Of a stretch of 64,000 bases of DNA, positions 23,001 through 37,084 are shown one piece after another. The position numbers and the translations under genes are program-made. The stretch is taken from NCBI RefSeq assembly GCF_004011695.2, contig NC_082423.1, positions 372,001 to 436,000 of the forward strand. Reading direction: 5' to 3'. The notes under the pieces were generated by a model that saw only the letters and a list, made by a program, of their open reading frames with translations, was not told the DNA's origin and did no database searches. The first letter of the stretch is position 1, and each line of letters starts with the position of its first letter. The DNA is from Ascochyta rabiei (lineage: Eukaryota; Ascomycota; Dothideomycetes; Pleosporales; Didymellaceae).

Positions 23001-24229
23001 CCCGCTACTTTTAAAACCTAGTTGTAGCACCTACTATAAAGGGTAATCTACTTAACCTAAACCTATACTTTCTAGATTACCTTATACTAATATAGCATAA
23101 AGGATATATAATATCTACATTATATTAGCTTCTATAATAGGGCTATATAGGAAACGTACTAATTACTCCCTTATCTTACTATAAGGACTTTAAGTTTTAA
23201 CTACTAGACGCACTTTAGTAGATGCTAATTTTAACAAATTCTTCTAACTAAGCTAGGACCTGCCTCTTTCTAACTTACTTACCCCTAAGGAATTAAAGGA
23301 ATACGCTAACTCTATTCTAATATTTAATTAGGAAGCTGCTAAAACTCTCCCTAACTATAGTAACTTTAACTATAAAATAAAGCTTAAACTAGGTACAAAC
23401 CCTCCTAATTATTACCTTTAGCCTTTCTCTAGACAGTAAATAGAAGCTATTAAATACTACATTAAGGAAAACAAGGTATAAGGTTTTATTATACGCTGCA
23501 ACTCTCCTACTTAAAATAACCTGCTTATTATTGCTAAACCTAGAGGGGGCCTGCAAGTCTGTGTGGATTACTAGGAGCTTAACAACGCTACTATTAAGGA
23601 CTAATATCCTATCCTATTTTTCCGCAAAACTATAGCATAACTTAACTAGGCAACTATATTCTAAAAATTTAATGTTATCTACGCCTTTCATAGAATTTAG
23701 AGAAAGCCTAGCTTAGAATAACTTATAGCATTTTCTACATAGAAAGGTATATACTAGTACAAAGTTATACCCTTTACCCTATGTAACACTATAGCAACTT
23801 TCTAGTAGGTAATTAATAACTTATTAACTAAATAACTTAATTAATTCTGCACAGCATGTTTAGATAACGTCCTAGTCTTTTCTAACTCCCTAGCTAAACA
23901 TAAGGAACACGTTAAGAAAGTTCTTAGCAGACTTAGAGATTAAGGATTTTATATAGATCTAAAGAAATCTAAATTCTATAAGGAACGCGTTAAGTTTCTA
24001 GGTATAATTATTACTAACAACAGGGTAAAAATAGACCCTAACAAAATTAAAGCTATCTAAGATTAGAAGATACCTAAAACACTACCTTACATTCTCTCCT
24101 TTCTAGGTTTTACTAGAATCTATTAACATTTTATTAAAGGGTACTTGTTAATTAAGCTCCTCTTAACATAAGCTGTTGAATCTACTGTTGTTTCTAGACC
24201 TTCTAAGAAAGATCCCTTAGTAATCTAAC
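20050..24229 (+). pseudogene. Element C Gag, protease and reverse transcriptase, RIP-inactivated
   Basis: The Gag-like region (about 20050-22500) has no recognised knuckle. A retropepsin-like VDNSANNSFIS lies near 22630 (family form DSGA). Reverse transcriptase runs from about 23350 to 24130, with VCVDYQELN (about 23557-23586, CAG turned to TAG), a VIPFTLCN segment (about 23765) and CLDNVLVFS (about 23855-23886). It continues past FLGFTRIYQHFI into the B2 insertion at 24230. As in the other families, the second Asp of the YxDD box is Asn. The frame resumes at 38124. Confidence 0.78.
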
Positions 24230-24713
24230 TGTTACGATCCTGTGCTAGGGCACGGCATAAACATAAGTGCAAGCTAACTAAGACCCCTAACTCCGCCCTA
24301 AAGGAACGAACAGTAGAGAAGGACAGAATAGAAAGGGTTATTACGTAACTGCTTGTTACCAAGCATAATATACATAACTGCTTGTTAATAAATATAGTAT
24401 AATATGCTTATCTATAAGCACCCTTATATATTTTATTAGACTAACTCTAGTTACTTGTTAATAAGTATTATATCTCTTTAGTATATAGTTAGCAGGAATA
24501 TAACCCTTATAGTTTGTGTTTAACCTTTTTAATTAAGTTTATCTTTAGAATCTTAACCTGCGCTTAAACTAGACAGTCTCCTCTGTACTATTTAGTGCAC
24601 CCTATCTTTATAAGCTTTGCTTAGTTAATAACCCTAATTAATCTACTAGTACTTATCCCTAAGAACTAATAGAATTAGTGCTTACAGTCTTTAACTAAAG
24701 TACAACTTTAACA
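24230..24713 (+). repeat. 5' LTR of element B2 (484 bp)
   Basis: Starts TGTTACGATCCTGTGC and ends CTTTAACA. Preceded by the TSD ctaac. Contains degenerate copies of the TGCTTRTTAAYRAGCA palindrome near 24345-24405. Confidence 0.9.
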
Positions 24714-24759
24714 TTTTAAACACCTCTAAGATAAGTACTATTAGATCCTGTGCTACCTC

Positions 24760-27580
24760 TAGTAACTCTACGTCTTGCAACATTAACATAGATGTAACTG
24801 TTACTACTAGCACTATAAATGTTAACAAGCCTAACCTTTACTATAGAGATTATAGTAAGCTTAATAACTAGCTTATAGAGTAGGACCTCTTCTTTACCTT
24901 CTAAGGTAAGAAGGTTCCTAAGGCTAAATAAGTAGTCCTTGTAGCTAGCTACATGCGTAGTAAAGTGTTTACCTAGATTAAGCCCTTTATACAGCAGTAC
25001 TAAGCTAGTAAGGCCCTAAACAACGTAGATAAATAGATAAAAGACTTTAACCTATTTAAAGATAAGATTAAGCTAATCTTTAGAGTCTCTAATAAACTAC
25101 ATATTACTTAACGCAACATTTAGAAGATTAGATAGGACAAGTTAGCTACTAACTACGCAGCGTTGTAGCAGCTTGCTACTAACACTAACTAGGACAATAC
25201 TGCCCTAATTACTATGTTTTAATAAGTATTAAAGCCTAAGGTTAAGGAAGAACTTATGCGCAATAGCGCGAGCACAGAAACCCTTAATAAGCTTATTAAT
25301 ACTGCTATTAACATTAACGTATAACTCTACAAACTTTAGTAAGAACTTTAAGATAACCCTAGAGCACGTACTACTGTTATTGCTACTAACAGGCTACTAC
25401 TAAGGAACTAGTAGCGCAATAACTTAAATTATAGACAGCAAGGAGGCTGTAATTAGCTAAATACTAGTTGCTGCATCTACAGCAACACTTAGAGTAGATA
25501 CTACAGACCTATAGTAATAGACCTCTTAAACCTTAATAAGAGACTACTAAAGTAATAGAATAAGAAGCCTAAGAGGGGTAACTAATACAGAGGCAGCAGG
25601 GACTGCTATAACTGTAGCAAACTGGGCTACTTTGCTAGGGACTGCTAGATAAATAAGGTTTACTACTAGTTAAATGTACTTACCTGTATTTATAATAATA
25701 TAGATGCTAGTAAATAGGAAATCTTACTAATAACATAAGACAACTGCTAGAAGACCTAGAGTCTAGTCTAGAGGATAATAATAACTATATTATACCTCTA
25801 ATTTGTATAGCAACACCCTACTAGGACGCCTAGACAGGCAAAGAAACAGAGTACTACTCTAATAACAACCAGCAAAAGATAGATAATCTACTAGACACCT
25901 TAGGACAAGAGTTTAACTAAATTAGCGCCCTACTAATACGTAAACAAGAATGTCTAGCTTAACAACAAAGAAGCCTATTACTAAATATGTTAAGAACTTA
26001 TTAGTCCTGTAGGAATACCTACAATTACAGAAATAACACTAGAACTCTAACAGCTTATTTATTAGTTTAGAAAAGAAAGAAATAATAGTAAACAGTTTAC
26101 TAATAACCTAGAAGAAGCTAAAGACTAGCTTTAGTGTAAGTAAGAAATAGAGCTTAGCCTAGAACGTATATAGAAGTAGAAAGAAGCACTACTAACAATT
26201 CGCCTATAACTATAGTATATCCTAGACTACTAAAACCTTAAATATAGAAACCTTATAAGGATAGTATACACTAAGGACAAATATATAATCTACTATAATA
26301 AGAAGCTTAGTATAGGATAGTTCCTAGCATAATAAAGCCTCTGTTATAGTTAATAGTACTAGTGTTACAATAACCTATGTAAACTTTAACTTATTAACAA
26401 ACACTAGAAAGTATACTTTTCTAGAATAGATAACATATAGGCTATAATATAAATATAGCTAGTAGTTAACAGAGGTTGCTATAACATACACTAGCAGAAC
26501 TACCTTAACGCAGATTATAAGGAGCATTACAGTACTAAGGAGTTTAAAGGGTTTAGTAAAGAGGGAAACCTTTTTAGGCTTGCGCCTACAAGACCTAGGG
26601 ATTAATCTATTAATAGCATTAGAAACAATTACCTTATTAAGCTACCTATTAAGCTAAATAGGGTAGCCTTAATAGTACTCTTAGACTTAGGAGTATAAGT
26701 AAGGTATATATCTAGAACAGCAATATAGTAAGCTAGACTTAGATTAAATTATAAGGAGAATCGTTACTTACTCTAAGTAGCGAATAGAGAATTAATACTA
26801 GATAAGCTGCTAATTATACTTAAAGTAATAGCAGCACCCCTATAGATATAGGGGCACTATAAGGAAATAAACCTAGACGTCTTTATAAAGGCCACGCACA
26901 ATATTATATTAGGACTTTTCTAGTTATAAAAGTATAACCTAAAGATAGACTAGGCATAAGAATAACTTTTATTAGAAGGATGTAAATATAGTACTAATAT
27001 ATCTACGCCTACGCAGTATACGCAGCAGCTAGTAGATAAGAAGGAGATTAATAATATCTCTTTAATATACAAGACATGCTAAGATAGAGTAGTTAACTTT
27101 ATAGATGCTAAATACCCTATAGATTATAAAGTAAGAGTTAGAGAGGAGAGGAGTGTACCTTCTGCTATTGCTAACGTATATAGACAGTACGTAGAGATGT
27201 TTAGAGAAGAGCTTATAGCAAAAGCCCTGCTAAAGTATAAACTCTAAGATTATAAGATTAAGCTCTAGAAAGGAAAGACACTAACTTTTAGGCTATTATA
27301 TTATTTATTAGAAAAGGAACTTAAAGTACTTTGCAATTACATTAAGAAGAACCTTAAGAAGGGATTTATTAGAAGATTAGAATTACCTGCAGGGTACCTA
27401 ATTATGTTTGTTCCTAAGAAGGATAGTAAGCTATAACCTTGCATTAACTTTAGGAAGCTTAATAAAATTACTATTAAGAACTGCTACCTGCTCCTAAACA
27501 TTACAGAGTTACAGGACTAGCTAGTAGGAGCTTAGTTCTTTATAGTGTTAGACCTATAAGGCGCGTATAACCTTATACAC
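24760..27580 (+). pseudogene. Element B2 Gag, protease and start of RT, RIP-inactivated
   Basis: A Gag-like frame (about 24780-25560) with a retrotransposon-Gag composition ends in a zinc knuckle at about 25600-25654, reading CYNCSKLGYFARDC. This is the CCHC pattern with His turned to Tyr. A protease-like LDLGVQ follows near 26680 (family form DSG/DLG). Reverse transcriptase begins around 27270 with CINFRKLNKITIK (about 27440-27480). The frame is cut at 27580 by A3 and resumes at 34707. Stops are TAG/TAA at Gln positions. Confidence 0.78.
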
Positions 27581-27735
27581 TATTATAGACTAGCCTTAGA
27601 GTAGGATGTAATAAGGGTTAATATAGTATTATATCTCTTAAGGAGGTAACACGTTGTATGTCCTTCTAATATGTCTGTAGGGCACGTAACTATCCTATCT
27701 CGCTTAAGGCTTAGACAAGGTCTAAGCCCATAACA
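27581..27735 (-). repeat. 3' LTR of element A3 (155 bp, reversed)
   Basis: On the + strand TATTATAGAC...CATAACA. Preceded by the TSD tacac at 27576-27580. Confidence 0.9.
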
Positions 27736-29620
27736 TACCTCCATTCCCTATCTCTCCCTAGCTAAGTGTATTTTACTAGGTCCTTTCTGCGTTTTACGTA
27801 GACCAGCAGGCGCTAGTAGCAGGTAAACTCTAGAGCTAGTTGTAGTTGCGTAAGGGCCTACCTCTTAGTAGGATAGCTGTTAGTCTAGTCTGTAGTTTAC
27901 CTAGGGTGGTCCCTACGCGCACCTAGGTTGTTTTTGTTTTACCCAGCACACCTTCCCTTATTAGACACTGTACTACTCCCTGCTCTTACCTAACCTACCT
28001 ATGTTATACCTGCCTATCTTTTTGTACCTACCTGTCTAGTTTAAACAATATATCTATTATTGCGCCTAGCTCTAGTTACTAGGCTACTAGTTATAGGGCT
28101 AGTGGTCCCTCTAGTAGAGGTAGTTATAGCCTGCTACGTCCTCTTCTATCTACCTACAACATTCCTCTAGTATTTTATAATAGTTGTCTAGGTTTTTAAT
28201 TGTAGAATCTAACTGTGTCTATAGAGAGCCTGCTGTTACTATATTAGTAACTATAAGGTTAAGAGTAACTCTAAGGATAAGGACTTAGTCCCTGTCCCTG
28301 CCTGCGCTGTCCTCTACTACCCCTGCTGCTAGCTTACTATCCTTACTAGCTAGCCTAGTAAGTGTCTTACGTCTATTATAGGCCTACTACTAGCTAATTC
28401 TATCTATAGCTAACTGCCTCCCTATTGCTAGTAAGACCTACCGCACCTGCGCTAAGCACTAACACGTTTATTATTAAGACAACAGTCTTTTTACCGCTAA
28501 TGCAGAGCTCTACTACACCTAGCATAACTTTAAGGGGTACATCTAGGTATGTAGCTTTATCCTAGGTCTATGTTTATAGCTAATAGTTGTTAAGGCATCT
28601 ATATAGGGTAGTAACGTCTATATTAATATAGCTAGAACCTAGGGTATTAATAGTAATAAGGCTAACTAGGGTAGGTAGCCTACCTTTGTCTATAAGTGTC
28701 CCGCCTGTTGCTGTAAGAGGCGTTTTACTAATCTGCTGCGCACTATTTAGGCGCCTACTATAAGCTCTGCTAAGCCTACAAGTCTACCCTTAACCTAGCC
28801 TACGCTAACCCCTTGCTAGCTAAGCAGCTAACCTCTTCTTATGTTGCCTGTTCCCCCCCTAAGCCTAGTACGCAGATTACGCTGCCTACTATGCCTTTAT
28901 CTAGCTGTTGTAGTAGTAACTAGTTTAATGCCTACTTTTAACAGTTTACGTCTACTATAGAGATAGCTATTAAGATACAGACTAAGCGTATAAACTAGTT
29001 TAAGAAGGTCTAGGCCTATACTACTATAAGTCTTCTACCTATATTAAGAGCGTAGCTAATCTACCCTAAAGGAGGCTGTTAAATAGGTTAAGCGCTTACT
29101 TATAACGCCCTACTACTGCCTAGAGTACCTGTTATTATCCTACCTGTCCTACCGCCTACGCTCTACCTCCCCTACTAAGCACTACCCTTCCCCCTGCTAG
29201 ATCTGCTTACCCCCCTGCTAAGTCTACTTGCCCCTCTGCTACTGCTGCTTACCCTTCCTATTAGAGCTGCACACCCTACGTTGTGGCACTGCAGCGCCTA
29301 CCCCTTACTCCTTAGCCTAGTTACAACAGGCCTGCAGTATCTCTGTTAGTAATAAGGAGGAGGATAAGGAGGAGAATAACTATAAGTAGGACTGCTGCCG
29401 CTGTATAGCGCGCAATTAGGCCCTAGACATAGCTACTACTACCTACTATTCCCTATCTAACAAGACTATCTTTTAAGAACTAAGTTCCTACGTTAGTAGC
29501 TAGTAGAGTGTAAGAAGTAGTGTCGTGATGTTGCTATAGGGGTCCTAAGCTCTTCTGCGCTAGGCACTAGGCCTAGCACAGTATCTCCTAATAGGACCCC
29601 TTAAGGGTTATTATAAAATA
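27736..29620 (-). other. 3' tail of A3 beyond the chromodomain
   Basis: About 1.9 kb corresponding to 15000-16961 of A2. Read on the + strand (antisense to the element), a frame runs from about 28620 to 29050. It contains a KCPACCCKRR segment and a Leu/Val-rich part sharing VVTSL-x-PT with A2. In place of the 45-bp array there is a Cys/Pro-like repeat region rich in ccctgct (about 29170-29280). No known domain was recognised and the coding strand is undecided. Confidence 0.45.
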
Positions 29621-29639
29621 ATAAAAGTTCTTTCTATCT

Positions 29640-32600
29640 TAACCTACCTCTTACATTCTGTGTATGCTGCTGTAAAGGCCTTCTAGGCTATTATATCCTG
29701 TAATACGTCTAGAGGCTTCTACATTAGCTTTATATATTCTTTCTATTTAACTAGAACCTATAACTTGTTCTATCTGCAGGCCTTCTTCCTTTTTAGGATT
29801 ACCTCTACCTCCTATTTAGCTAGGGTTAGATTGTCCTCCTCTAGAACAACTAGTAGACCTAGTCTACTTTCCTATAGGCGCTGTGTTAGTAGTAGGTTAG
29901 AAGCTATACGTTCTAGCAGGTCTATATGCACTATCTTGTAGAGGTTACCTAGTAAATCTAGAGTAACAGTTAAAGGGGTAGGAACTGTAACTACTGTGTA
30001 CTAGGCTTGTAACTAGTTAAGCTTCTAGCTTAGCCTGTTAGTTTTTATATTATAGAGGGAAAACTACACTCTATCTTCTACGTAGTACTGCTCTATAGGC
30101 CTATAGCTGTAGTCTGTTACGTTCTAGGTATGTTGTTATACCTATACTATAGCTACCTAGGTAAGCTCTATACCCTACTAGAGGTAGTCTAGAGAATAGA
30201 CTGCCTATCCCTATAGTATGTTCTAGCTAATAGTTAGGAGCACTGTTGTCTGTAGGAGGTCTACATTATAGCCGTAGAGGAGTAGGTTAGAACTAACCCT
30301 AGTAACTAAAGAATTGCAATTGTTAAGAGCTAGTTAGCAGGCTAGAAGGTAGTTAGGCTAGTTATTCTGTTTAAAGTTAACTATAACCTATAGGACTACC
30401 TATACCTCTTAGTTAGCACGCTCTGTCCCTCTATCTGTCTAGGGGTAATAGGCTGTAGAGAGTAGCTAGTCTACCCCTATAAGGCTACACAGCGTTGTCT
30501 AAAAATGTCCTAGCTAGTCTAAGCTGCAGTCTAAGATTATAGCGCTAGGAAAGCCTTAGAACTACTACTATATATTGTAGAAGACCTTAGTATAATATTC
30601 TGTAGTTATAGAAGTTATTACCTTAAGCTATACATACTTAGAGAGATAATCTGTAATAGCTAAGAGATAGTACAGTGCGTCCTTATTAGCCTAAGAGAGG
30701 TTAACTATAAAGTCTATTAAAATCTAGAACTAAAAACAGTTAGTAATAGGTAATAGCTAGAGTAAGCCCTACTAGCAGCGCTGTAATATATACCTGCTAA
30801 AACAGTAGTAGTTATAGATATAATGCTAAACGTCCTATAACATTACCTTCTAGTAGAAGTTACGTCTAATAATGTAGAATATAGCGTTAGCACCTAGATA
30901 GCCTGTTAGGTTAGATTTATATGCGCTTTAGATTATTATAGTTATAAGTAGCTTCTAACACAGAACCTATATAACCCTACGCTACAGTAGTGTGCTATAA
31001 GCACTAAGCGTGCAATTAATAATTTACTAAGTAGTCTTAGCCTTAGAAGGGAACTAGCAGGCCCTATTACAGACAGTAGACAGGCGCACTATATGCCCTA
31101 CGTTCTTATAAACGCCTTTATCCTATAGTAATTACATATGCGTGTTAATAAAAAGTAGGAGTATACTAGGGCCTAGTGTACTAACTACTAATACTAAAAC
31201 TAGAGTTATTTTCCTATAGACCCCCTATAACCTCCTATTATAGTCCTGTTCCTAGTAGCTTAGCATACCTAGTTAGGCTGCAAGGCGCCCTAGGCAGAAG
31301 CAAAGGTAGAAACAGAACTTTAACAGCTCCTCTACCTATTAGTGCTGCCTCTTACTTAGCCTGCGCGCTGTAGTAAAGTACTAGAGATTCTTATAGTTAG
31401 TTAGGATAGTAAATAGCCTAGTAACAGACCTTAATTCTACTGCCTAGACCCCTAGGCACTTTATAACAGCAGTTAACTCCTTATTATAGATAGTGTAGTT
31501 CTATTATTCTATTATAAGAGTAGTAGAGTAGTACACTATAGGGCAAAGCACCTTCCTATACTATTAAGAAAGGTAGCTACCTAAAGCCTTACTAGAGCAG
31601 TCTACCTTTAGTAGTATTTCTCGCTTAGGGTCCTACTAGGCTAGGACTAGTTCTATTATAAATGCGTTCTTTAGCTAGTAGAACACTGCATCCTCCTCCT
31701 ACCTCTACTAGAACAGGATATCCTTCCCTATAAGTTCGTTAAGTAGATCAGTAATATTAGAGAAGGCTGGGATAAAGTCCTAGTAGAAGTTAGTAAACCC
31801 TAGGAAACTGCAGACCCCGCATAAAGACTGTAGGGCTTTCTAATTATAGATAGCCTTAACCTTCTTAGGATTAGGATAAATATCCTTTCTAGCTTCTATA
31901 ATATATCCTAGGTAGTATACCTCCTTTGTTGTAAATATACACTTCTTAGGATCTAAATACAGCTCTACGTCGCGTAGAAGCGTAAGGACTCTACTAACCT
32001 TCCCTAAGTAGTCTATTCTAGACCTACTACTGTAAATAAGGACATTATCTAGGTATGCAGTAGCATAACTGCCTAATATCTCCTAAAGTGCGCTGTTAAT
32101 GTAACGCTAGAATAACGCTAGTGCTCTAGCCAGGCTAAACAGGGAGACTAGCTACTTAAAGAGCCTAAAATAAGTGCAGAATGTAGTAAGGTGCTTATCT
32201 CCTTCTGTAACATAAATCTAGTAAAATACTGTATAGACATTAACCTTAGAGAACTAGTAGGCACCTCCTAGTGTACGCAACGTCTTCTTAATAAGAGGAA
32301 GTAGGTACTAGTTAGTAATTATAATACTATTAAGTGCGTAATAGTCTACGCACATACGCCACCTGCTAGAGGACTTTTTAACTAGCAGGACTAGAGCCCC
32401 TACTAGGGAAGAGGAGGCGTAGATCTACCCCTTGTCTATTAGTGCTAACACCTGCTTCTATAGCTTAAGGAGCTAGTCCCTTAGCATGTTGTACAGAGGG
32501 CCCTAGGGTAGAGGCTTCTTCTTTCTAGACTAGTTACGTTATAACTGTATATGGTAGTCTATCTAGCCCCTATATAGGGGGAGGCTAGAGGCCTTACTCT

Positions 32601-34430
32601 TATTAAATAGGTTCTAAAACTAGACTATCTTAGGGGGGAGAGGGTCTACCTCCTCTGCCGTCCCTTACGCTCCTAAGGATTAAACTAAGAGGATTTTAGT
32701 AATGTTGTAGAGGCTTATAGAGACAAACTAGTCCCTAGGCAGGTGCTTCTAGAGCCTATTAGCTAGGGTCTTATTAAACTTAGTTACTAATAGAAGAGTA
32801 ATATAAATATTTAATGTATACTATAAGGACTTATAGACTATAAGGTTCCCTACCTGTTGTATCCTTAGTGTGCCCTTTTCTACGTCTAATACTACGCCCT
32901 CTTGTTAGAGCTATAGCTTCTCTAAAATAACATCCTAGCTTAGACCTAATACTACGTAGGCTACAGCCTATAAGCGCTACCTGTCTAGGTTATACCTAAA
33001 GAGAACTAAATAGGAGATTATAGACTTCCTACTAGTACCTACTACTTACGCTAAGCGTTGTAGCAGCACCTTTATAATGTCTCCTTCTAAGCGCGCAGTA
33101 AAGTTATTACTTACTACGCTAAAGTATTTATACTCTAAGTCTACTAGCGTGTTAGCCTAAATTGCCCTATTAATAAATAATAGAATGTAGAATAGGGGCT
33201 TGTCTATAGAGTCTGTAATAGCTCCCCTAGCAGCCTATAACGCCCCTGTACTAGTAGTCTCCTCTACTAATATACTTCTACAGCGCTTCTAACTTAGACT
33301 TATATTAGAAGTAGCTAGTTTCCCCTATATAAACTAGCCTCTTTCTTACCTAAGATTATTACTACCTGCACTGTAGTTACTACTATGTTAGGGCAATCCT
33401 AGTAAATATGTCCCTCTTTACTGCAACAGGTACACAGGTTAGCCTTCTAGTATTACAAAAATACCTTATTAGGAACCTACGTAGCCTAGTTAGAGGCAGA
33501 CTACTTCTAACCCCTACGCTTAGCACTACTGCTAGTGCGCACTGCAGACATAACTGTTATCTTAACATTACTATCCCTATTACACTTAGGTAGTGCCTAG
33601 GCAGAGCTATAGCGCAGCTAGTTTTCTATAGCTATAGTTTTAACATTTATAGTAATAGACTTATACTCTATAATAGCTGCGTTATAGTCTATATAAGTTA
33701 CTTCTTAGTTTATTACTATATTATAGATGTTTACGTTTAGAGCCTAGCAGAGCTTTAATAGGCGCTGTTCTCTATCCTAGTAAAGGCTGCCACTTTGCAC
33801 TAGTAGCTGCTTAAACTAAATAAAAAAGTCTAAGAACAACTTGCTAGGACCCTAACAGACGCTTTCTAGTTTTGCCTAGGCCTATTCCTAGCTATAGTTG
33901 TTGCTGTAGCAGAATTCTAGGTATACTAGGAAGTCCTCTAGGCTCTACACACCTTAGGTGCCCCTAATCTTATAGAATAGAGCTACATCTTATTATACAG
34001 ACGCGTTAAGCTAGAACTATATAAAGGTAAACATGTCCTATAGCCTACTAATAAAGAACGCGTCTACCTGTAGCTTGTGTTCTATTATAACCTACTACGC
34101 CTTAAATAAAGATTTGTCTCTAGTAAAGGCCTTACCTATAGAGAGAGGTTTCCTATAGGCTATAGACGCCTACATAGGGGTATGCAGGCCTAGAGTAGAC
34201 GCTAAAAACAGTGCGTTGTAAGGCGGGTTAGGGGCTAGGGTAGACGTTAATAGGTATAGCATTACTTCTAAGGAGGATAATAGGACTGTAGACGCAGGTC
34301 TAGTACAGGCATTAGCTATTTGTGCTAGAGACTTTACAAACGCACGCATATTAGAGTTATTACATTTAAGTAATACTATACACTTATTAGTAGTAGTTAA
34401 GGCTTACTGTAGGTTTATTATAAACTACAA
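29640..34430 (-). pseudogene. Gag-Pol polyprotein of A3, RIP-inactivated
   Basis: Minus-strand counterpart of the A2 polyprotein. The chromodomain region lies near 29680-29800, the integrase core around 30600-30750, and the RT box YLDN near 32045-32060. The VCVDYYALN motif is near 32330-32360, the protease around 33140 and the Gag knuckle near 33400-33440. The frame is interrupted throughout by stops at Gln/Trp positions. Confidence 0.8.
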
Positions 34431-34546
34431 CGTCTAGGCTATAAATTCCTAAAGGGTTAAGGGGACAGATTTGTCTAAGAGGTTATTCTAAGAGCTAGCT
34501 AACATAGTACAAGTGCTAGCTATTCTCCTAGAAGAAGAGATATAAA

Positions 34547-34701
34547 TGTTATAGACTAGCCTTAGAGTAGAATGTAATAAGGGTTAATATAGTATTATAT
34601 CTCTTAAGGAGGTAACATATTATGTGTCCTTCTAATATGTCTGTAGGGCACGTAACTATCCTGTCTTGCTTAAGGCTTAGATAAGGTCTAAGCCTATAAC
34701 A
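34547..34701 (-). repeat. 5' LTR of element A3 (155 bp, reversed)
   Basis: On the + strand TGTTATAGAC...TATAACA. Followed by the TSD tacac (34702-34706). Differs from 27581-27735 at roughly ten sites, mostly transitions. Confidence 0.9.
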
Positions 34702-34706
34702 TACAC

Positions 34707-37080
34707 ATAAAGAAAGGAAAAGAATAGAAAATAGTATTTAGGACGTAATATAGACTCTAGAAGTACCTAGTTGTGCTGTTTAGTCTAATAAACGCACTAG
34801 CAATATGCTAGGAGTTAATTAACAGCGTTCTAAGAGCACATCTTAACAGAACTGTAGTAGCGTACCTAGATAATATCCTAGTGTACTTAAAGACACTAGA
34901 AGAGCATAAATAACATATTATAGAAGTGCTAGAATACCTAAGGTAGGTAGACCTACAACTTAAACCTAAGAATTACAAATAGTATAAGAAGGAAGTTAAA
35001 TTCCTAAGGTACATTAAAGGGGAATATAGAGTTAAGATTAGTCTAATAAAAGTAGAGGTAGTTAAGACTTAGCAGACGCTAAAAACAGTTAAACAGATCT
35101 AGAAATTCTTAGGATTTGTTAACTTTAACTAACGCTTTATTAAGGACTACTCTAAGATTATAATCCTGCTAACAAAGCTTACGCAGAAGGATACACTATT
35201 TAAGTAGGGATAAGAAGAGAACAATGCGTTTAAGGCACTTAAGCAAGCCTGTATTACACCTCCTACGTTAATTACATTTTATAGTAGCAAACTAATACGT
35301 ATAGAGACTAACGCTTTAGATCTTATATTAGGCGCATATATTATATAAGAAAAGAATAGACTATAGCACCTTATTACTTACTACTTATATAAGTTCTTAG
35401 AACCTAAAGAACGCTATAATATGTACAACAATAAATTACTTATAATTATATTAGCTTTAGAACAGTAGTAACTATATATAGAAAGCTGCTTAGAACTTAC
35501 TATCTATACTAACTATAAGAACCTAGTATACTTTACTACTACTAAGGTCTTAAATTAATAACAAGTACGTTAGTCTAAGATGCTTAGGTAATATAGATTT
35601 AAGATATTGTATACGCTAGGCAAAGATAATAGTAGAGCTAACGCACTTAGCAGATAACATAACCTTACTAGAGAAAAGACAATAAACTAGTTTGCAGTAC
35701 TAGGAATTAACAACAATAGGTTACTTAGACTATTACAGTAACGAAATAATATAATACAAATTAAAAACAAACAGCGCATTACATTAGACGTACTAAAGGA
35801 ACTTTAGGATAAAATTATAGCTAATTACTACAATAACCTACTATATAGACACTCTAGAATTACACATATAATAGAAATTATTAAGTAATACTATAAGTTT
35901 AGTAATATAAAGGACAAGGTTACTAAATATGTTAAGAACTATGTTAACTGTTAGTAAAATAAAAACAGTACACACGTAAAATAAAGAGAAATATAGGTAA
36001 TAGAGCTGCCTACAGCACTATAGATAAACATTATAATAGATTTTATTACACAGCTACCTATCTTAAGAGACCTAGTAACTAGATACAACTATAACTTAAT
36101 CTTTGTTATAGTTAACAGATTTACTAAGTACGCTAAAATAATACCTTTTTAATATAGTTATACTGCAGAGCAGCTTATAAAAGTATTTCTAAATTAACAC
36201 ATAAGGCATTATAGCATACTAGAATTAATTATTAGTAATTAAGACAAGCTTTTTACGTTAAATTATTAGACTACGCTCTTAGCAGCTATTAGTACTAAGA
36301 AGAAACTCTTAAAAGCCTATTATCTTTAAATAGATAGACAGGCTAAAAGAATAAATTAGACTAAAGAAACATATCTATAGATTTACAGCAACTAGCAGTA
36401 AGATAACTAGATTTTACTGTTACCTAAAGCACAAATCGCATATAACAACAAATTTTTAAAAGTAATAGAAGAATTACTATTCTTCCTAAATTATAGGATA
36501 CACCTAAATCTTTTTACTAGGAGTCTAGATATGCTAATTTAGACTAAATTAGTAATATCCTTAGTAGTAAGACTAAAGGAAGTAGATAAAAAAGCACTAT
36601 AAAATATTAGTAAGGCTTAAGAATAAGCAATCTTATATGTTAACTAGAAAAGAGAAACAGCACCTTAGCTTAAAGAGAGGGATAAAGTCTATCTCCTTAT
36701 AAAAAACCTCCGCATATAAAGACTAACAAAAAAACTAGACTACGTTAAAGTTTAAACCTTTTTTATTTCTAAATAGATAAGCCTAGTTAACTATAGGCTT
36801 AATCTGCTAAAGGATATAAAGATCTATCTAGTATTCTACATATTGCTATTAGAACTAGCTAACTCTAGAACGCCTATCTTGAAGAACTTCTATTACTAAG
36901 CTAATAGTGAAGATAAATAGGAAGTTAAAAAAATAGTAATATATAAGGGAAATAGCAATTAACAAAGGTACCTAGTGAAATAGTTAGGATACCTAGACAT
37001 AGAAAATATATAGAAACTACCTGCGTACCTTATAAGCTGCTGCTAATTAGTATATAAGTACTATAATTAAATATAGATCT
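34707..37080 (+). pseudogene. Element B2 RT, RNase H, integrase and chromodomain, RIP-inactivated
   Basis: Continuation of B2 pol after A3. RT box AYLDNILVYLK is at about 34860-34890. RNase H lies at about 35270-35640 (QLYIESCLELTIYTNYKNL-like). Integrase runs from about 35850 to 36480, with IIIDFITQLP near 36030 and FTKYAKIIPF near 36120. A chromodomain at about 36915-37065 reads EVKKIVIYKG, YLVKQLGYLD and QKLPAYL, matching YLVKWxGYxxxxxTWEP with both Trp codons lost. The order marks a chromovirus. Confidence 0.8.
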
Positions 37081-37084
37081 TTAA

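Larger units (their letters stand above)
27581..34701 (-). mobile_element. Element A3: complete family A Gypsy chromovirus, nested in B2
   Basis: A 7121-bp element on the minus strand bounded by 155-bp LTRs (34547-34701 is the 5' LTR, 27581-27735 the 3' LTR). It is flanked by the TSD tacac (27576-27580 and 34702-34706). It interrupts the RT of B2, which resumes in the same domain. The purine tract of the minus strand (ggaatggaggta) abuts the 3' LTR. It is collinear with A2 over gag-pol; the 3' tail differs in part, notably around the minisatellite. Confidence 0.93.

Noticed and set aside
33408..33593. Stop-free + strand frame in A3, 61 codons
   Set aside because: Same antisense-of-Gag shadow as in A2.
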